Source: a virus. From it: a DNA stretch of 29,495 nt. This document shows, one piece after another, positions 7,097-14,702 of the stretch. The position numbers were made by a program, and so were the translations under genes. The notes beneath the pieces are model-generated. The model ran no database searches. It saw only the letters and a program-made list of their open reading frames with translations, and had not been told where the DNA came from. The stretch spans positions 1 to 29,495 of IMG/VR virus record IMGVR_UViG_3300045741_000166. One strand, given 5' to 3'. Each line of letters opens with the position of its first letter. Positions within the stretch are counted from its first letter, which is position 1.

Positions 7097-7369
7097 TCAA
7101 TGTTTGCTAGCTATTAAATCGTCAAGGCGCTTGTGAGCCGCCTTTGTTTTAGAATCAATAATGATTATTTCCCTTTCATGTTTCATTACATTTTTCTGTA
7201 AGTCAACATGCCCGGAAATTTTCCCGTTGATTTCAGCCATGTTTATTTTTAACCCGTCAACGGCCTCGGTCAAATGATCAAGGCTTTTAAAAGTGCGTTT
7301 TAAAAAAAATGCAATCACACCAACGCAAATGGTGCCCAAAACCTCTGTCACATGTCCCAAATCAATCAC
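7097..7369 (-). CDS. Single-pass membrane protein with coiled coil, holin or spanin candidate, 90 aa
   Basis: The start is GTG with an AGGG Shine-Dalgarno and overlaps the upstream lipoprotein gene by 8 nt. Residues 9-24 (EVLGTICVGVIAFFLK) form a transmembrane helix, followed by a long charged coiled coil (SLDHLTEAVDGLKINMAEI to KRLDDLIASK). This resembles XhlA-like holin-associated proteins or a short inner spanin. The position upstream of the endolysin supports a role in lysis. Which protein of the cassette is the true holin cannot be decided from sequence alone. Confidence 0.55.
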   Translation of the reverse strand: MIDLGHVTEVLGTICVGVIAFFLKRTFKSLDHLTEAVDGLKINMAEINGKISGHVDLQKNVMKHEREIIIIDSKTKAAHKRLDDLIASKH

Positions 7370-8432
7370 GATTTGACCCTATTAAATAATGTGAAAAGAG
7401 CCATTCAATACCCTTTCCCCGGTTATTTTCCTGAGCCTCACAAGGAAACCAATCGCCCTTTGAGCTCTCATCACGCTCAAATAGATAGGGCGAGCAATAG
7501 TTTTTTACTGTCGGCAAATGATCACTCGGGAAAAGTGTCTCATCGTTTAAACGCGCCTCGGCGTCTCTTTGATCGCCGTCTAAAAACAAATGATAGGCCG
7601 CTTGATAAAGAGCATTCCTTGGGTTTTCTTTGGCCGCATTTTCCAAAACAATCTTTAAAGAGTTGTCATTTATAGCGCCCTCAATTTGGCCGTTTCTGAC
7701 CGTTGCTAGTACTGCCAAATGTCTCTCAAAACCCGTTAGGTTCGCGGGAATGTTTGGGCCAATTTCCATTGCGGTTTTGCACTCAGAATCGCAAGGGTAC
7801 CCAAGTTTTCTGGCTAGCCTGTAAACATCTTTTATGAGCGATAAAGAAATGGTACAACGCCCCGCTTGGTCTGAGAGGTTAATCGACCAATCTTTTATTT
7901 CCTCATCTGTGCAAAACATCCAAGTGCCAAGAGCGCCCTTGTGAGCTCTGCCATATTGAATGGTTTTTGAAATCAAAGAGAGTGCTTTTTCTTTGTCCTC
8001 ATAGGTATGCAAACACCAAAGCCAGCCCTCAACCATGTCTTTTGACGTAGGCGTGCAAGCCGATTTCCCTGGCATGGGCGGCAGGGTGCAAGCTAGTTTT
8101 TCAAACTCTTTTTTGTTTGATTTTAAAAGTGCGTGCCTTAACGGTCGGCCATTGTCCGATAAAATTTCAGGGTCAAATGTCGTTCCTTTGGCCGCTCTGA
8201 GCAAACAACTGAAAAGAGTTGAATCGCCGATTGAATCGCCTAAGCGCACAAGGCCAAACTCATCGAGTTGACCTTGCACACCAAAATAATAGGCCTTTGC
8301 CTTTTCCTCTGTAAAGCCCCCCGGCGTAATAGGTTGCCTTTCAATGTTGTCTTTTTTGAGCGACGAGCAAGCTGGCTGGGCTATTAACCCAACCGCAACC
8401 GACCACCAAAGTAATCGGCGAATTATTGTCAT
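7362..8432 (-). CDS. Large Cys-rich predicted lipoprotein of unknown function, 356 aa
   Basis: I chose the ATG at 8432, which overlaps the upstream stop as ATGA; an ATG 15 codons upstream would add an Arg/Gly/Pro-rich extension lying inside the previous gene. Residues 1-22 form a signal peptide (MTIIRRLLWW, a hydrophobic core, then PAC), with Cys22 as the probable lipidated residue. The lipobox is imperfect: Gln at -3. The mature part has ten more Cys spread along its length (LFSC, KLAC, LWCLH, MFCTD, GRCT, YPCDSEC, NYCSP, WFPC), which suggests disulfides in the periplasm. Residues ~270-300 (ENPRNALYQAAYHL) look TPR/Sel1-like. It lies between the fibre assembly gene and the lysis genes. Confidence 0.65.
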   Translation of the reverse strand: MTIIRRLLWWSVAVGLIAQPACSSLKKDNIERQPITPGGFTEEKAKAYYFGVQGQLDEFGLVRLGDSIGDSTLFSCLLRAAKGTTFDPEILSDNGRPLRHALLKSNKKEFEKLACTLPPMPGKSACTPTSKDMVEGWLWCLHTYEDKEKALSLISKTIQYGRAHKGALGTWMFCTDEEIKDWSINLSDQAGRCTISLSLIKDVYRLARKLGYPCDSECKTAMEIGPNIPANLTGFERHLAVLATVRNGQIEGAINDNSLKIVLENAAKENPRNALYQAAYHLFLDGDQRDAEARLNDETLFPSDHLPTVKNYCSPYLFERDESSKGDWFPCEAQENNRGKGIEWLFSHYLIGSNRD

Positions 8433-8818
8433 GAGCGCACCGGCCAAACCGGGGCCTCTGGGTCGCCGCCCGTACATGTCGCCGGCACGTTTCTAAGTGC
8501 CGCACGATAGCTTGCCCAACTAGCTTTTTGATTGTCATTTAAAGGCGCATCGGCGAGTTGTGTCCAATCACATTCAGACAATTTAGCATCACGCTCGGCC
8601 CTTAGATTGACCCAAAAAGGGTTAGAGTTTTGGGTTTCTTTGCCTGGGTTTTGACCCATGTCAACTAGCGACAATGTGCCGTTATCGTCTTGCACCTTGC
8701 AATTTCCTGGCGCTATGCCGTTGGGGACTTCTAAAATTACATCGTCACTGCCAACTGAAATATGATTGTTGGCAGTAGGATGCATAGAATGATTGATTTT
8801 ATTAACTACAAAATACAT
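8429..8818 (-). CDS. Tail fibre assembly chaperone-like protein (Phage_tail_APC type), 129 aa
   Basis: The C-terminal half matches the phage tail assembly chaperone signature: RAERDAKLSECDWTQLAD at residues 73-90, then DNQKASWASYRAALRNVP at 94-111. This W-T-Q-L-x-D-x-P-L and Y-R-x-A-L-R-x-V-P pattern is shared by many fibre assembly proteins. The N-terminal half is a small beta domain (VILEVPNGIAPGNCKV). It lies directly downstream of the 770-residue fibre gene, as fibre chaperones usually do, and has an AAAGGA Shine-Dalgarno. It probably helps fold or trimerise that fibre, or forms a small fibre tip. Confidence 0.75.
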   Translation of the reverse strand: MYFVVNKINHSMHPTANNHISVGSDDVILEVPNGIAPGNCKVQDDNGTLSLVDMGQNPGKETQNSNPFWVNLRAERDAKLSECDWTQLADAPLNDNQKASWASYRAALRNVPATCTGGDPEAPVWPVRS

Positions 8819-8828
8819 GAAAATCCTT

Positions 8829-11141
8829 TCAGTTTGCCCAAGTTGGTTTTGATGCTAATTCGACGTCACAATAAGAACTAAAGTTTGTCCCTGCCGTTGT
8901 CGCCCTGTTTACGATAGTTCCGCTTGTCGTTTGAATTGTAGCGCCAGCGGTTCCCGTCGACACTGACAGGTTCACTCCAGAACACGCCTGATCTGTCTGC
9001 GCTGAAATCCCAGGTATCGTTATATCTGCCGTAGTTCCAGAGGTTATGGTGTATTTATTCATTACTTTTATCCACCATGACCCATCAAACTTTTGATAAG
9101 GCGTCAGGGCAGACCTTTGAAGCGCAAAACCAGCGGGGCCGGTTATCGTTCCAATTGCCGCATCGCCTACGTTGTTGCATGCCGCAGTTGTACATAGATA
9201 GGTTTTCAACCCCATCTTAGTAGCCGCTGCCGCACTAGCAATTTTGGTTGGGTCGATGTCTGTTAGGGCTATGGCTTGGGGAAATTGTTGGGTCATCGGA
9301 TACATGGTTATATGGACGTCACGTTGACCCTCGGTGCCATTTCTATCAGCTAAAATTATATTTGAACTTAAAGCGCCGGTTGTGAATTGCTCTCTTTTTA
9401 ATCTGAAAGTATGTTTCCCTGTGGTTGTCTCATCGAATTGACCGCAAACATGCAAAGGATGCTCTATTGAATCATTTAATGCAGACACCAAAGATACCCC
9501 GGACGAAACCCTACTGCCGCCCTCTTTTACTATCGCCGTGGCGTTGTTAGCCGTTTCGATAACCTCAAAAATATCCTCAACCGTGTTTGTATTGCCATTA
9601 AAAGAATGCGAGAAATCAAAACAAACCTCAAACCGCCCTGCATATGGCAAGTTAACATGAAAACCCAAAACCTCATTTCCTACAGGACAAGTAAGCGTCC
9701 CAATTGTGTTATCATTTCCACCGTCACACGCAATCGCAACATTTGCCGTGTTGCCATTTTTTACAATATCCAAACCGGCGTCGGTTATTTCTGCCGTTGT
9801 TAGGCCGTAATCATTTATTGAAGTAGATCCTAATGCCGGATTTGCGCCGCCAATATTCGCATCAACATAAAAACCAGTCGTCTCAAGAGTGACGGTATCA
9901 GAGGGTGATTTTGAGGGGAAACGTGTTATTTCAACATGCGCTTGCCGTGTGCTATTTCCTAAAGTGACAACTGTATTTCCAGAGGACATTAATGTACATG
10001 GTTGGAAAGTTAAGCTTGCTTGCGCCGATGTATATTCAAAGTCTCTGTAAAAAGTAAAAGAATAGTCTTCGTTACCACTGCCGCAAATCATGCCTGTCGG
10101 TGAGTTTGCAACATTTGTATTTGAGCATGTGCTATCAGTAATACCAACGGTTGTTGTTGCGTTTCCAGAGCATACAAGCGGCATTGTAAATGCCACACGA
10201 TAGCGCCCAACGGGTAAGTTTGTCACTGTATAAACTGGCGCGGCTGTACCGCTTGGGCTTGAAATTGCTCCACCCTGTAAATTTGTTGTTATATCGGTTG
10301 CCGATGTACAGCCAGCCGCCGTACCAAAAGCAACAAAAGAACCTGTGGCAGTATTTGACGACCAGTTTCCAGTACAAAAGGTATTAATGTTAGCCATTAA
10401 TGTACCCTGATCGCCCAAAACACCGCGCCTTGAATCACTGCCAACATGTAAGTCATCAAGTAAAATTTCGCCGGCCGTTGCAGCTGTACTTTCAAAAACA
10501 AGTTGTACTTGTCCGGTTGGGCAAACAAAGCCAAAAGAAAATTTAACGTATGAGCCAGCGGGTGTTAAGTTTAAAGATTGATCGGCTAGAATTTTGTTTG
10601 CCGAGCCGTCTTTAACATAAAGTTTGTAGTCACCATTTGCATTTGAGCCGATGCCAGTATCATAACGATAAAAACCCTCAACCAAACAAGCCTTACCCTC
10701 TAACTCGTGTGGTACGGTTACTAGGTTTTGTGAAAGTGTTTGAGCCGAGGCCGACGCATCAAATGAGCCCGACTGACCCTCGCGCCCTACTTTTGACGCG
10801 GTTGTTGTTGCGGTAAAAGCGCCCCCGCTAGCCGTGTAACCAGTTGTACCCGATTCAAAGCCTGGGTTGGTATTTAGTTCAATGCCAGAACCCCCGCCAG
10901 AGCCAGAGCCAAGGTCAAAAGTGTTTGTACCGTCATGGGTAAATTGAATTTTGCCGCTCGTAACATTGGCAAAAATCTTTGGGTTTGTCGCATTGACTCC
11001 AGTTGTATTGAAAACAATTTGTTTATTGGTTGCGTTTGAACCGTCACCAATTTGCAAAATGTTTTCTGTAGTTTTCCATGCAATGACGGTAAATGTCAAA
11101 ACCCCGAGTAAATAAGCTAAAATCTTTTGGTACTTTTTCAT
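8829..11141 (-). CDS. Large Cys-rich tail fibre-like protein with N-terminal hydrophobic segment, 770 aa
   Basis: Residues 1-23 look like a signal or membrane anchor (MKKYQKI, then LAYLLGVLTFTVIAW). A beta module follows (ENILQIGDGSNATNKQIVF). Residues ~90-230 resemble a carbohydrate-binding jelly roll: NPGFESGTTGY, YVKFSFGFVCP and GEILLDDLHVGSD. Two further beta-sandwich units sit at about 245-415 and 470-620. The end (TPYQKFDGSWWIKVMN) is a short separate domain. There are 16 Cys, an even number, unusual for a cytoplasmic virion protein. The following gene is a fibre chaperone, so a receptor-binding fibre is likely. The N-terminal hydrophobic stretch is the odd part: it may anchor the protein to an envelope, or be buried in the trimer. 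Confidence 0.75.
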   Translation of the reverse strand: MKKYQKILAYLLGVLTFTVIAWKTTENILQIGDGSNATNKQIVFNTTGVNATNPKIFANVTSGKIQFTHDGTNTFDLGSGSGGGSGIELNTNPGFESGTTGYTASGGAFTATTTASKVGREGQSGSFDASASAQTLSQNLVTVPHELEGKACLVEGFYRYDTGIGSNANGDYKLYVKDGSANKILADQSLNLTPAGSYVKFSFGFVCPTGQVQLVFESTAATAGEILLDDLHVGSDSRRGVLGDQGTLMANINTFCTGNWSSNTATGSFVAFGTAAGCTSATDITTNLQGGAISSPSGTAAPVYTVTNLPVGRYRVAFTMPLVCSGNATTTVGITDSTCSNTNVANSPTGMICGSGNEDYSFTFYRDFEYTSAQASLTFQPCTLMSSGNTVVTLGNSTRQAHVEITRFPSKSPSDTVTLETTGFYVDANIGGANPALGSTSINDYGLTTAEITDAGLDIVKNGNTANVAIACDGGNDNTIGTLTCPVGNEVLGFHVNLPYAGRFEVCFDFSHSFNGNTNTVEDIFEVIETANNATAIVKEGGSRVSSGVSLVSALNDSIEHPLHVCGQFDETTTGKHTFRLKREQFTTGALSSNIILADRNGTEGQRDVHITMYPMTQQFPQAIALTDIDPTKIASAAAATKMGLKTYLCTTAACNNVGDAAIGTITGPAGFALQRSALTPYQKFDGSWWIKVMNKYTITSGTTADITIPGISAQTDQACSGVNLSVSTGTAGATIQTTSGTIVNRATTAGTNFSSYCDVELASKPTWAN

Positions 11142-11159
11142 TTCATTATTTCCTTATAA

Positions 11160-11711
11160 TTATAATGTTAAACGTCGAATGTGACTAAAGCGCATAGTAC
11201 CAACGTATGTTGTCCCGGCAATGTTGGTGCTTTTATATTGTACCTGGCCGTTGCTATCTATGTTCCACGTCATACCAGCGTCATCAAAATTTGAGACAAC
11301 TGCAATGAGCCAGGTTGTCGTTTGAGTATTGTATGAAACATAAATCTCGCCCGATTCATTCACATTTGAGCTATCGGTTTTTCTCAGAATATCATAATAA
11401 ATTCTTGCCGCCTTATAAACGGTCTTGTCAAACACAAGGCCAGTAACATTGGCGAAAGTTCCTTGATTGTTTGTTATTGCAAATGAGGTTGCAGTTGCCG
11501 TACCGCCGTTTGCAATTAGTGCTTGTACTGCGAGCAATACTTGATTTTGTGTTGCTAGCAATGATTGGCCAGAGCCTAAAATAAGGCCCACCAATTCTTC
11601 TTGCAAATCATTCATGGCTTGCGCCGAAACGGTTGTTGCGGGAATAGATAGGCTAGGGTTTCCCTCGCTATAGAGTCCCGATTGGTTTCCAGGTGCCGTT
11701 GTTCGTAACAT
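11160..11711 (-). CDS. Short tail fibre/baseplate attachment protein, 183 aa
   Basis: The N-terminus (residues 8-45) matches a recurring fibre start: GN, SIPATTVSAQAMNDLQEELVGLI, parallel to the PGT-V-x-A-x-W-L-N-x-x-Q-E-E pattern of many phage tail fibres. The middle has a helix/staple (ATQNQVLLAVQALI), and residues 85-183 form a beta domain (AARIYYDILRKTDS, YNTQTTTWLIAVVSNFDD, ending MRFSHIRRLTL). It comes just before the large fibre gene and after the endonuclease, so it may be the connector between baseplate and fibre or a small fibre itself. The ATG has a GAAAGGAA Shine-Dalgarno. Confidence 0.7.
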   Translation of the reverse strand: MLRTTAPGNQSGLYSEGNPSLSIPATTVSAQAMNDLQEELVGLILGSGQSLLATQNQVLLAVQALIANGGTATATSFAITNNQGTFANVTGLVFDKTVYKAARIYYDILRKTDSSNVNESGEIYVSYNTQTTTWLIAVVSNFDDAGMTWNIDSNGQVQYKSTNIAGTTYVGTMRFSHIRRLTL

Positions 11712-11725
11712 TTATTTATTTCCTT

Positions 11726-12247
11726 TCAAAAATTTAAAAGGGCATGCTGGCCAAAATAAAACGTTGCCGCTTTATCGTAGGCTTTTGCCGCCTCATATTT
11801 ACAATCAAACATACCTAAAAATATTCTTTTGCCATTAACTCTAATCACTGACTTATAACCGCTTTTGCGCCCATCTTTTTCTCTATTGTAAAAATGAACA
11901 CCCTTAAGGCCGTGTTTATTATTCTTACTGACAAAACGGTTGGCGCCATTAAAGGAATTGCTCACTAATCTTAAATTTGATTTTCGATTGTCTAATGTAT
12001 CATGATTAATATGATCAACAATGCCTTTGTCGCCTTTTTTAAGGCCTAAAACAAATCTGTGAATTGACCTAGCCGGGTGCTTTGAATTAATCGCATAACT
12101 TCTTGACATTTTTGCAGAGCCATCGCTATTTTTTTCGATCGCCCCCAAATACCATTTGGTCTGGCTCAACTTGTCAAAATCGTCAGAATCAACAATCGTA
12201 TAGACGTCATTATTTTTTGTATTAAGTTTTAAAAGTTTAAATGTCAT
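11726..12247 (-). CDS. HNH homing endonuclease with AP2 DNA-binding domain, 173 aa
   Basis: Residues 60-93 hold the HNH nuclease motif: SIHRFVLG (His63), VDHINHDTLDNRKSNLR with Asp78-His79 and Asn87/Asn91. Residues 112-172 form an AP2-type DNA-binding domain (GLKGVHFY, GYKSVIRVNGKRIFLG, EAAKAYDKAATFYFG). This HNH plus AP2 order is that of free-standing phage homing endonucleases, which nick or cut an unoccupied site and spread by repair. It sits between gp48 and the fibre genes, starts by ATGA overlap with gp48 and has an AGGG Shine-Dalgarno, so it is expressed with the structural operon. No intron or interrupted gene is visible. Confidence 0.9.
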   Translation of the reverse strand: MTFKLLKLNTKNNDVYTIVDSDDFDKLSQTKWYLGAIEKNSDGSAKMSRSYAINSKHPARSIHRFVLGLKKGDKGIVDHINHDTLDNRKSNLRLVSNSFNGANRFVSKNNKHGLKGVHFYNREKDGRKSGYKSVIRVNGKRIFLGMFDCKYEAAKAYDKAATFYFGQHALLNF

Positions 12248-12915
12248 GGTGCCCTAAACGTAAACCAAACCGACGTGTGAGCATGTTTTAATTTCTTAAT
12301 AGTACACTCTAAAACTGGGTTGGAAAAAAGAACTAACTTTTGACCAACCGTATTAATACCAACTTGAAAATGAGTAACTTGGGTCGCTAGCAAATTTACT
12401 TCAAAGTAAAATTGCCAACCGTACTCAACTAAAGGCTTGCCGACCGTGAAATTTGTTGTTGTTGGATAATTTCCCCCAACGACAAAAGCAAATGATTTAT
12501 AGTTTGTTAGTTTCTGCCCTACTGTCGATCGCCCAACATTAAACGGTAAAATATCTATAACAACCGTATTGGGGAAACCCAATTCAGCCGCCAGGTTTTC
12601 AAAGAAATCTGCCGACGCCCCGCCCTGGTCAGATAGTTTATGACGTGCATCAATTTGCCTATCGCTCACAAGAGGGTTAAGCCCTCGGCACTCGTCGGGC
12701 AAACCAAGTAAGGTTTCCCAATCGGTGAGCAATTCGTTAGAGGTTAATGGGTCAAACTCAACAAGCAAACTGTCGCCCCGGTCAATTACGCGAGTAAACT
12801 CGCCAGCCATTGCGTCAAAAACGTCCGAGTTTTTCTCCGAAACGTCTCGCCAAAGACGCCCAGGGGGCAGTAATTTCTTTAGGGCTTGACTAACTTTTTC
12901 TAGCGTTGTCGTCAT
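12244..12915 (-). CDS. Mu gp48-like baseplate protein (DUF2313/YmfQ), 223 aa
   Basis: The family signature is clear: LLPPGRLWRD at residues 15-24, LLVEFDPLTSNELLTDWETLLGLPDEC at ~50-76, and SDQGGASADFFENLAAELGF in the middle. Two VGxxTVGQKL strands occur near residues 126 and 186, typical of the C-terminal half. The last part (CTIKKLKHAHTSVWF) is the conserved end. Mu gp48 and P2 gpI are baseplate wedge proteins that join the wedge to the fibres. It follows the baseplate J gene by 1 nt and overlaps the endonuclease gene by ATGA. Confidence 0.88.
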   Translation of the reverse strand: MTTTLEKVSQALKKLLPPGRLWRDVSEKNSDVFDAMAGEFTRVIDRGDSLLVEFDPLTSNELLTDWETLLGLPDECRGLNPLVSDRQIDARHKLSDQGGASADFFENLAAELGFPNTVVIDILPFNVGRSTVGQKLTNYKSFAFVVGGNYPTTTNFTVGKPLVEYGWQFYFEVNLLATQVTHFQVGINTVGQKLVLFSNPVLECTIKKLKHAHTSVWFTFRAP

Positions 12916-12916
12916 T

Positions 12917-14017
12917 TTATGCCAACGTTGTAAATGTTATCGTGCCAAGCAAAGCAATTGCTCCGCTTGACGGCTGTATATCTGTAACAGGCGATAAAAC
13001 CCTATGGTCTGTTTCACCGGTTGCAATTGAAATTGCCTCGTTGATTCTTGATAGTAAAATTTTACCGTCAAGACGTCCATTGGTTGCAACGTTGTCGGGG
13101 TCAATTGCATTGGCAACGTTGGCCTCTCTTGTAAATAAATCTTTTAACTCTGACGTAACAGCCGCCTGTACTGCCGCGCTATTTGGTTTTAATGCGATTG
13201 AAAAATTAACCGCGTAACTAATAGGCGCAAAAACTATGACGTCAGCCGCAACGGGTTTTTGTGTGTTTATGTATGCCTGTACCTCGGCAACCTTTGCGGG
13301 TATTGGAATGATTGGGCTGTTATTGTCCAAAACAAAAGAAACGTCAACCGTACCTGGGCCGCGATTTGTCGGAAAAACAAAAGCCCTGGTCACTGCCGCA
13401 ACGGACGTTGCCCAAGCAATATAGTCCGATACTTTCCCGCCAGCCGGCGGCTCTTGAATGCGTTGCACAATTCTTGATTGTTGGCTTGCCTCTGTCTCGG
13501 CGTCCTCGCCCTCTGTTACCGTTGCCGATACTGTGGCCGATGTATTGACCCCGGAAATTGGCGATTGCAGTTTAACCGTGTTGCCATTTGATAGGTTGGT
13601 TTGACTGCCGGCATTTACAGCCGTGATTTGTACCGAGTAAACACCGCCTGAAATTGTAACAGCCGCATCGGTTGTATAGGTTTCTCCAGAATCAATTTTA
13701 AAAATTGTGCCTAAAGGAATGTTTGAGCCGTTTGTGCCGCTGCCAGAAATTGTTAATTGAGTATAGGTTGCGGCCTTTGCCGGTACGCCGTAAATAGAGC
13801 CCCAACGTTTCAGAAAAACACCGGTCGCCTGATCGGGAAAGGCTTGTTTAGAAATTTCTTTTAAATGGCCATGAAGTAAATGCGCCGCCCCGGCAATTGC
13901 TTTGGAAATGGCAGATAGGAAACTTCGGCGTATGATTGCCGTAATTTGGAGCTCTGAGCGAAAATCACCTTGTACCCTCGCCTCTATTTCTGTCAGTGTC
14001 GGTCTAGAAAATGCCAT
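12917..14017 (-). CDS. Baseplate J-like protein (Mu gp47), 366 aa
   Basis: This is a Baseplate_J family wedge protein. The N-terminal helical part (PTLTEIEARVQGDF, FLKRWGSIYGVPAKAAT) is followed by GTNGSNIPLGTIFKIDSGETYTT and a repeat of Thr/Val strands, then EGEDAETEASQQSRIVQRIQEPPAGG at ~165-190, which is the classic J signature (E-S-D-E-x-x-R-x-R-x-x-x-x-x-P-x-G). Asp-Tyr-Ile-Ala-Trp follows. Its length is normal for Mu gp47. The ATG has a GAGGG Shine-Dalgarno 7 nt before it. It works with gp46 and gp48 in the baseplate wedge of the contractile tail. Confidence 0.92.
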   Translation of the reverse strand: MAFSRPTLTEIEARVQGDFRSELQITAIIRRSFLSAISKAIAGAAHLLHGHLKEISKQAFPDQATGVFLKRWGSIYGVPAKAATYTQLTISGSGTNGSNIPLGTIFKIDSGETYTTDAAVTISGGVYSVQITAVNAGSQTNLSNGNTVKLQSPISGVNTSATVSATVTEGEDAETEASQQSRIVQRIQEPPAGGKVSDYIAWATSVAAVTRAFVFPTNRGPGTVDVSFVLDNNSPIIPIPAKVAEVQAYINTQKPVAADVIVFAPISYAVNFSIALKPNSAAVQAAVTSELKDLFTREANVANAIDPDNVATNGRLDGKILLSRINEAISIATGETDHRVLSPVTDIQPSSGAIALLGTITFTTLA

Positions 14018-14018
14018 T

Positions 14019-14474
14019 TTAAGCCCTCTTTAACTCTTGGCCGTCCCAAAGGAAACCATAAATGTTTGCCCCTGAATCGGTTGGCTTTGTAATTTTTACA
14101 GTGAAATAAACAAAATTATTGTCGGCCCTAGCCGCCTCAACGTCAATCGTCTTTGCTATTTTATCGTCAACTAGCCATTTTAATGCATCTTTTACAGCTA
14201 TTTCAATTTGGGCGACAACGGGGTTGTTTAATTTGCTACGGTCATAAATCCAAAGTTTTGACCCCCAAACGTCGCCAGAAACGTCGGCTATTAGGTCGCC
14301 CCAATAACCTCGGCGGTCGGTTGTTTGATCGGGTATTTCATTAACTGAAACCCTTTTATCCGAAAAAAGGCTGATTAAAACAGCCGTCTCAAGGCCGTCG
14401 TCACCAACCAAATCGCCGTTTGCTATTTCAAGTTGAAACATATTGTTGATTAAACTTACTGCAATATCGGTCAA
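14019..14474 (-). CDS. Mu gp46-like baseplate protein (GP46 family), 151 aa
   Basis: The family is clear from NGDLVGDDGLETAVLISLFSDKR near the start, then DRRGYWGDLIADVSGDVWGSKLW and ALKWLVDDKIAKTIDVEA, all hallmarks of GP46 (gp25/gpW-like wedge proteins). I place the start at TTG 14474: it overlaps the upstream TGA as TTGA, has GGGGG 7 nt upstream, and gives TDIAVSL, as family members begin with a D-I-A/x-L motif. The open frame runs farther upstream to an ATG at 14597, but that part has a biased Cys/Asn/Arg composition and overlaps another gene, so it is rejected. Confidence 0.88.
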   Translation of the reverse strand: MTDIAVSLINNMFQLEIANGDLVGDDGLETAVLISLFSDKRVSVNEIPDQTTDRRGYWGDLIADVSGDVWGSKLWIYDRSKLNNPVVAQIEIAVKDALKWLVDDKIAKTIDVEAARADNNFVYFTVKITKPTDSGANIYGFLWDGQELKRA

Positions 14475-14701
14475 GTTAAAACCCCCACGCCAGGCCCAGA
14501 AACACCGCCGCCAGTTGTTACACCGGAAACACTTGTTACGCTCACGGTTGTTTGGGTTGTTAGTACAGTAAAAATTGCATTGGCTAGGGCCGTACAAAAC
14601 TTAGTTTGTTGAGCCAAAGCTGCCGCGTCAGCCGGTGCGCCATACTGGGCGTCAAGCTGGGCTTTTATTGTTGTCTGAATTGTTGCCGCACTTAATGCCA
14701 T
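14471..14701 (-). CDS. Small conserved baseplate-region protein, 76 aa
   Basis: The ATG at 14701 lies 1 nt after the spike gene stop with a purine-rich GGCGGGG before it; a longer version starting at 14719 is less likely. The N-terminal half is helical (ALSAATIQTTIKAQLDA, FCTALANAIFTVLT) and the C-terminal half is Val/Thr/Gly-rich (SVTSVSGVTTGGGVSGPG). Small proteins of this shape recur between gp45 and gp46 in Mu-like clusters, as I recall, without a known function. It ends in TTGA overlap with gp46. Confidence 0.65.
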   Translation of the reverse strand: MALSAATIQTTIKAQLDAQYGAPADAAALAQQTKFCTALANAIFTVLTTQTTVSVTSVSGVTTGGGVSGPGVGVLT

Positions 14702-14702
14702 T

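Noticed and set aside
8433-8477. Longer start for the Cys-rich lipoprotein
   Set aside because: It would put a basic, Gly/Pro-rich stretch before the signal peptide and lies wholly within the previous gene.
11726-12247. Group I intron around the HNH gene
   Set aside because: The flanking genes are complete and meet the endonuclease gene at a stop/start overlap on one side and 14 nt on the other, leaving no room for an intron.
14475-14597. Upstream extension of gp46 to an ATG at 14597
   Set aside because: The added 41 residues are Cys/Asn/Arg-rich, overlap the preceding gene and do not match the gp46 family, which begins at the TTG chosen.
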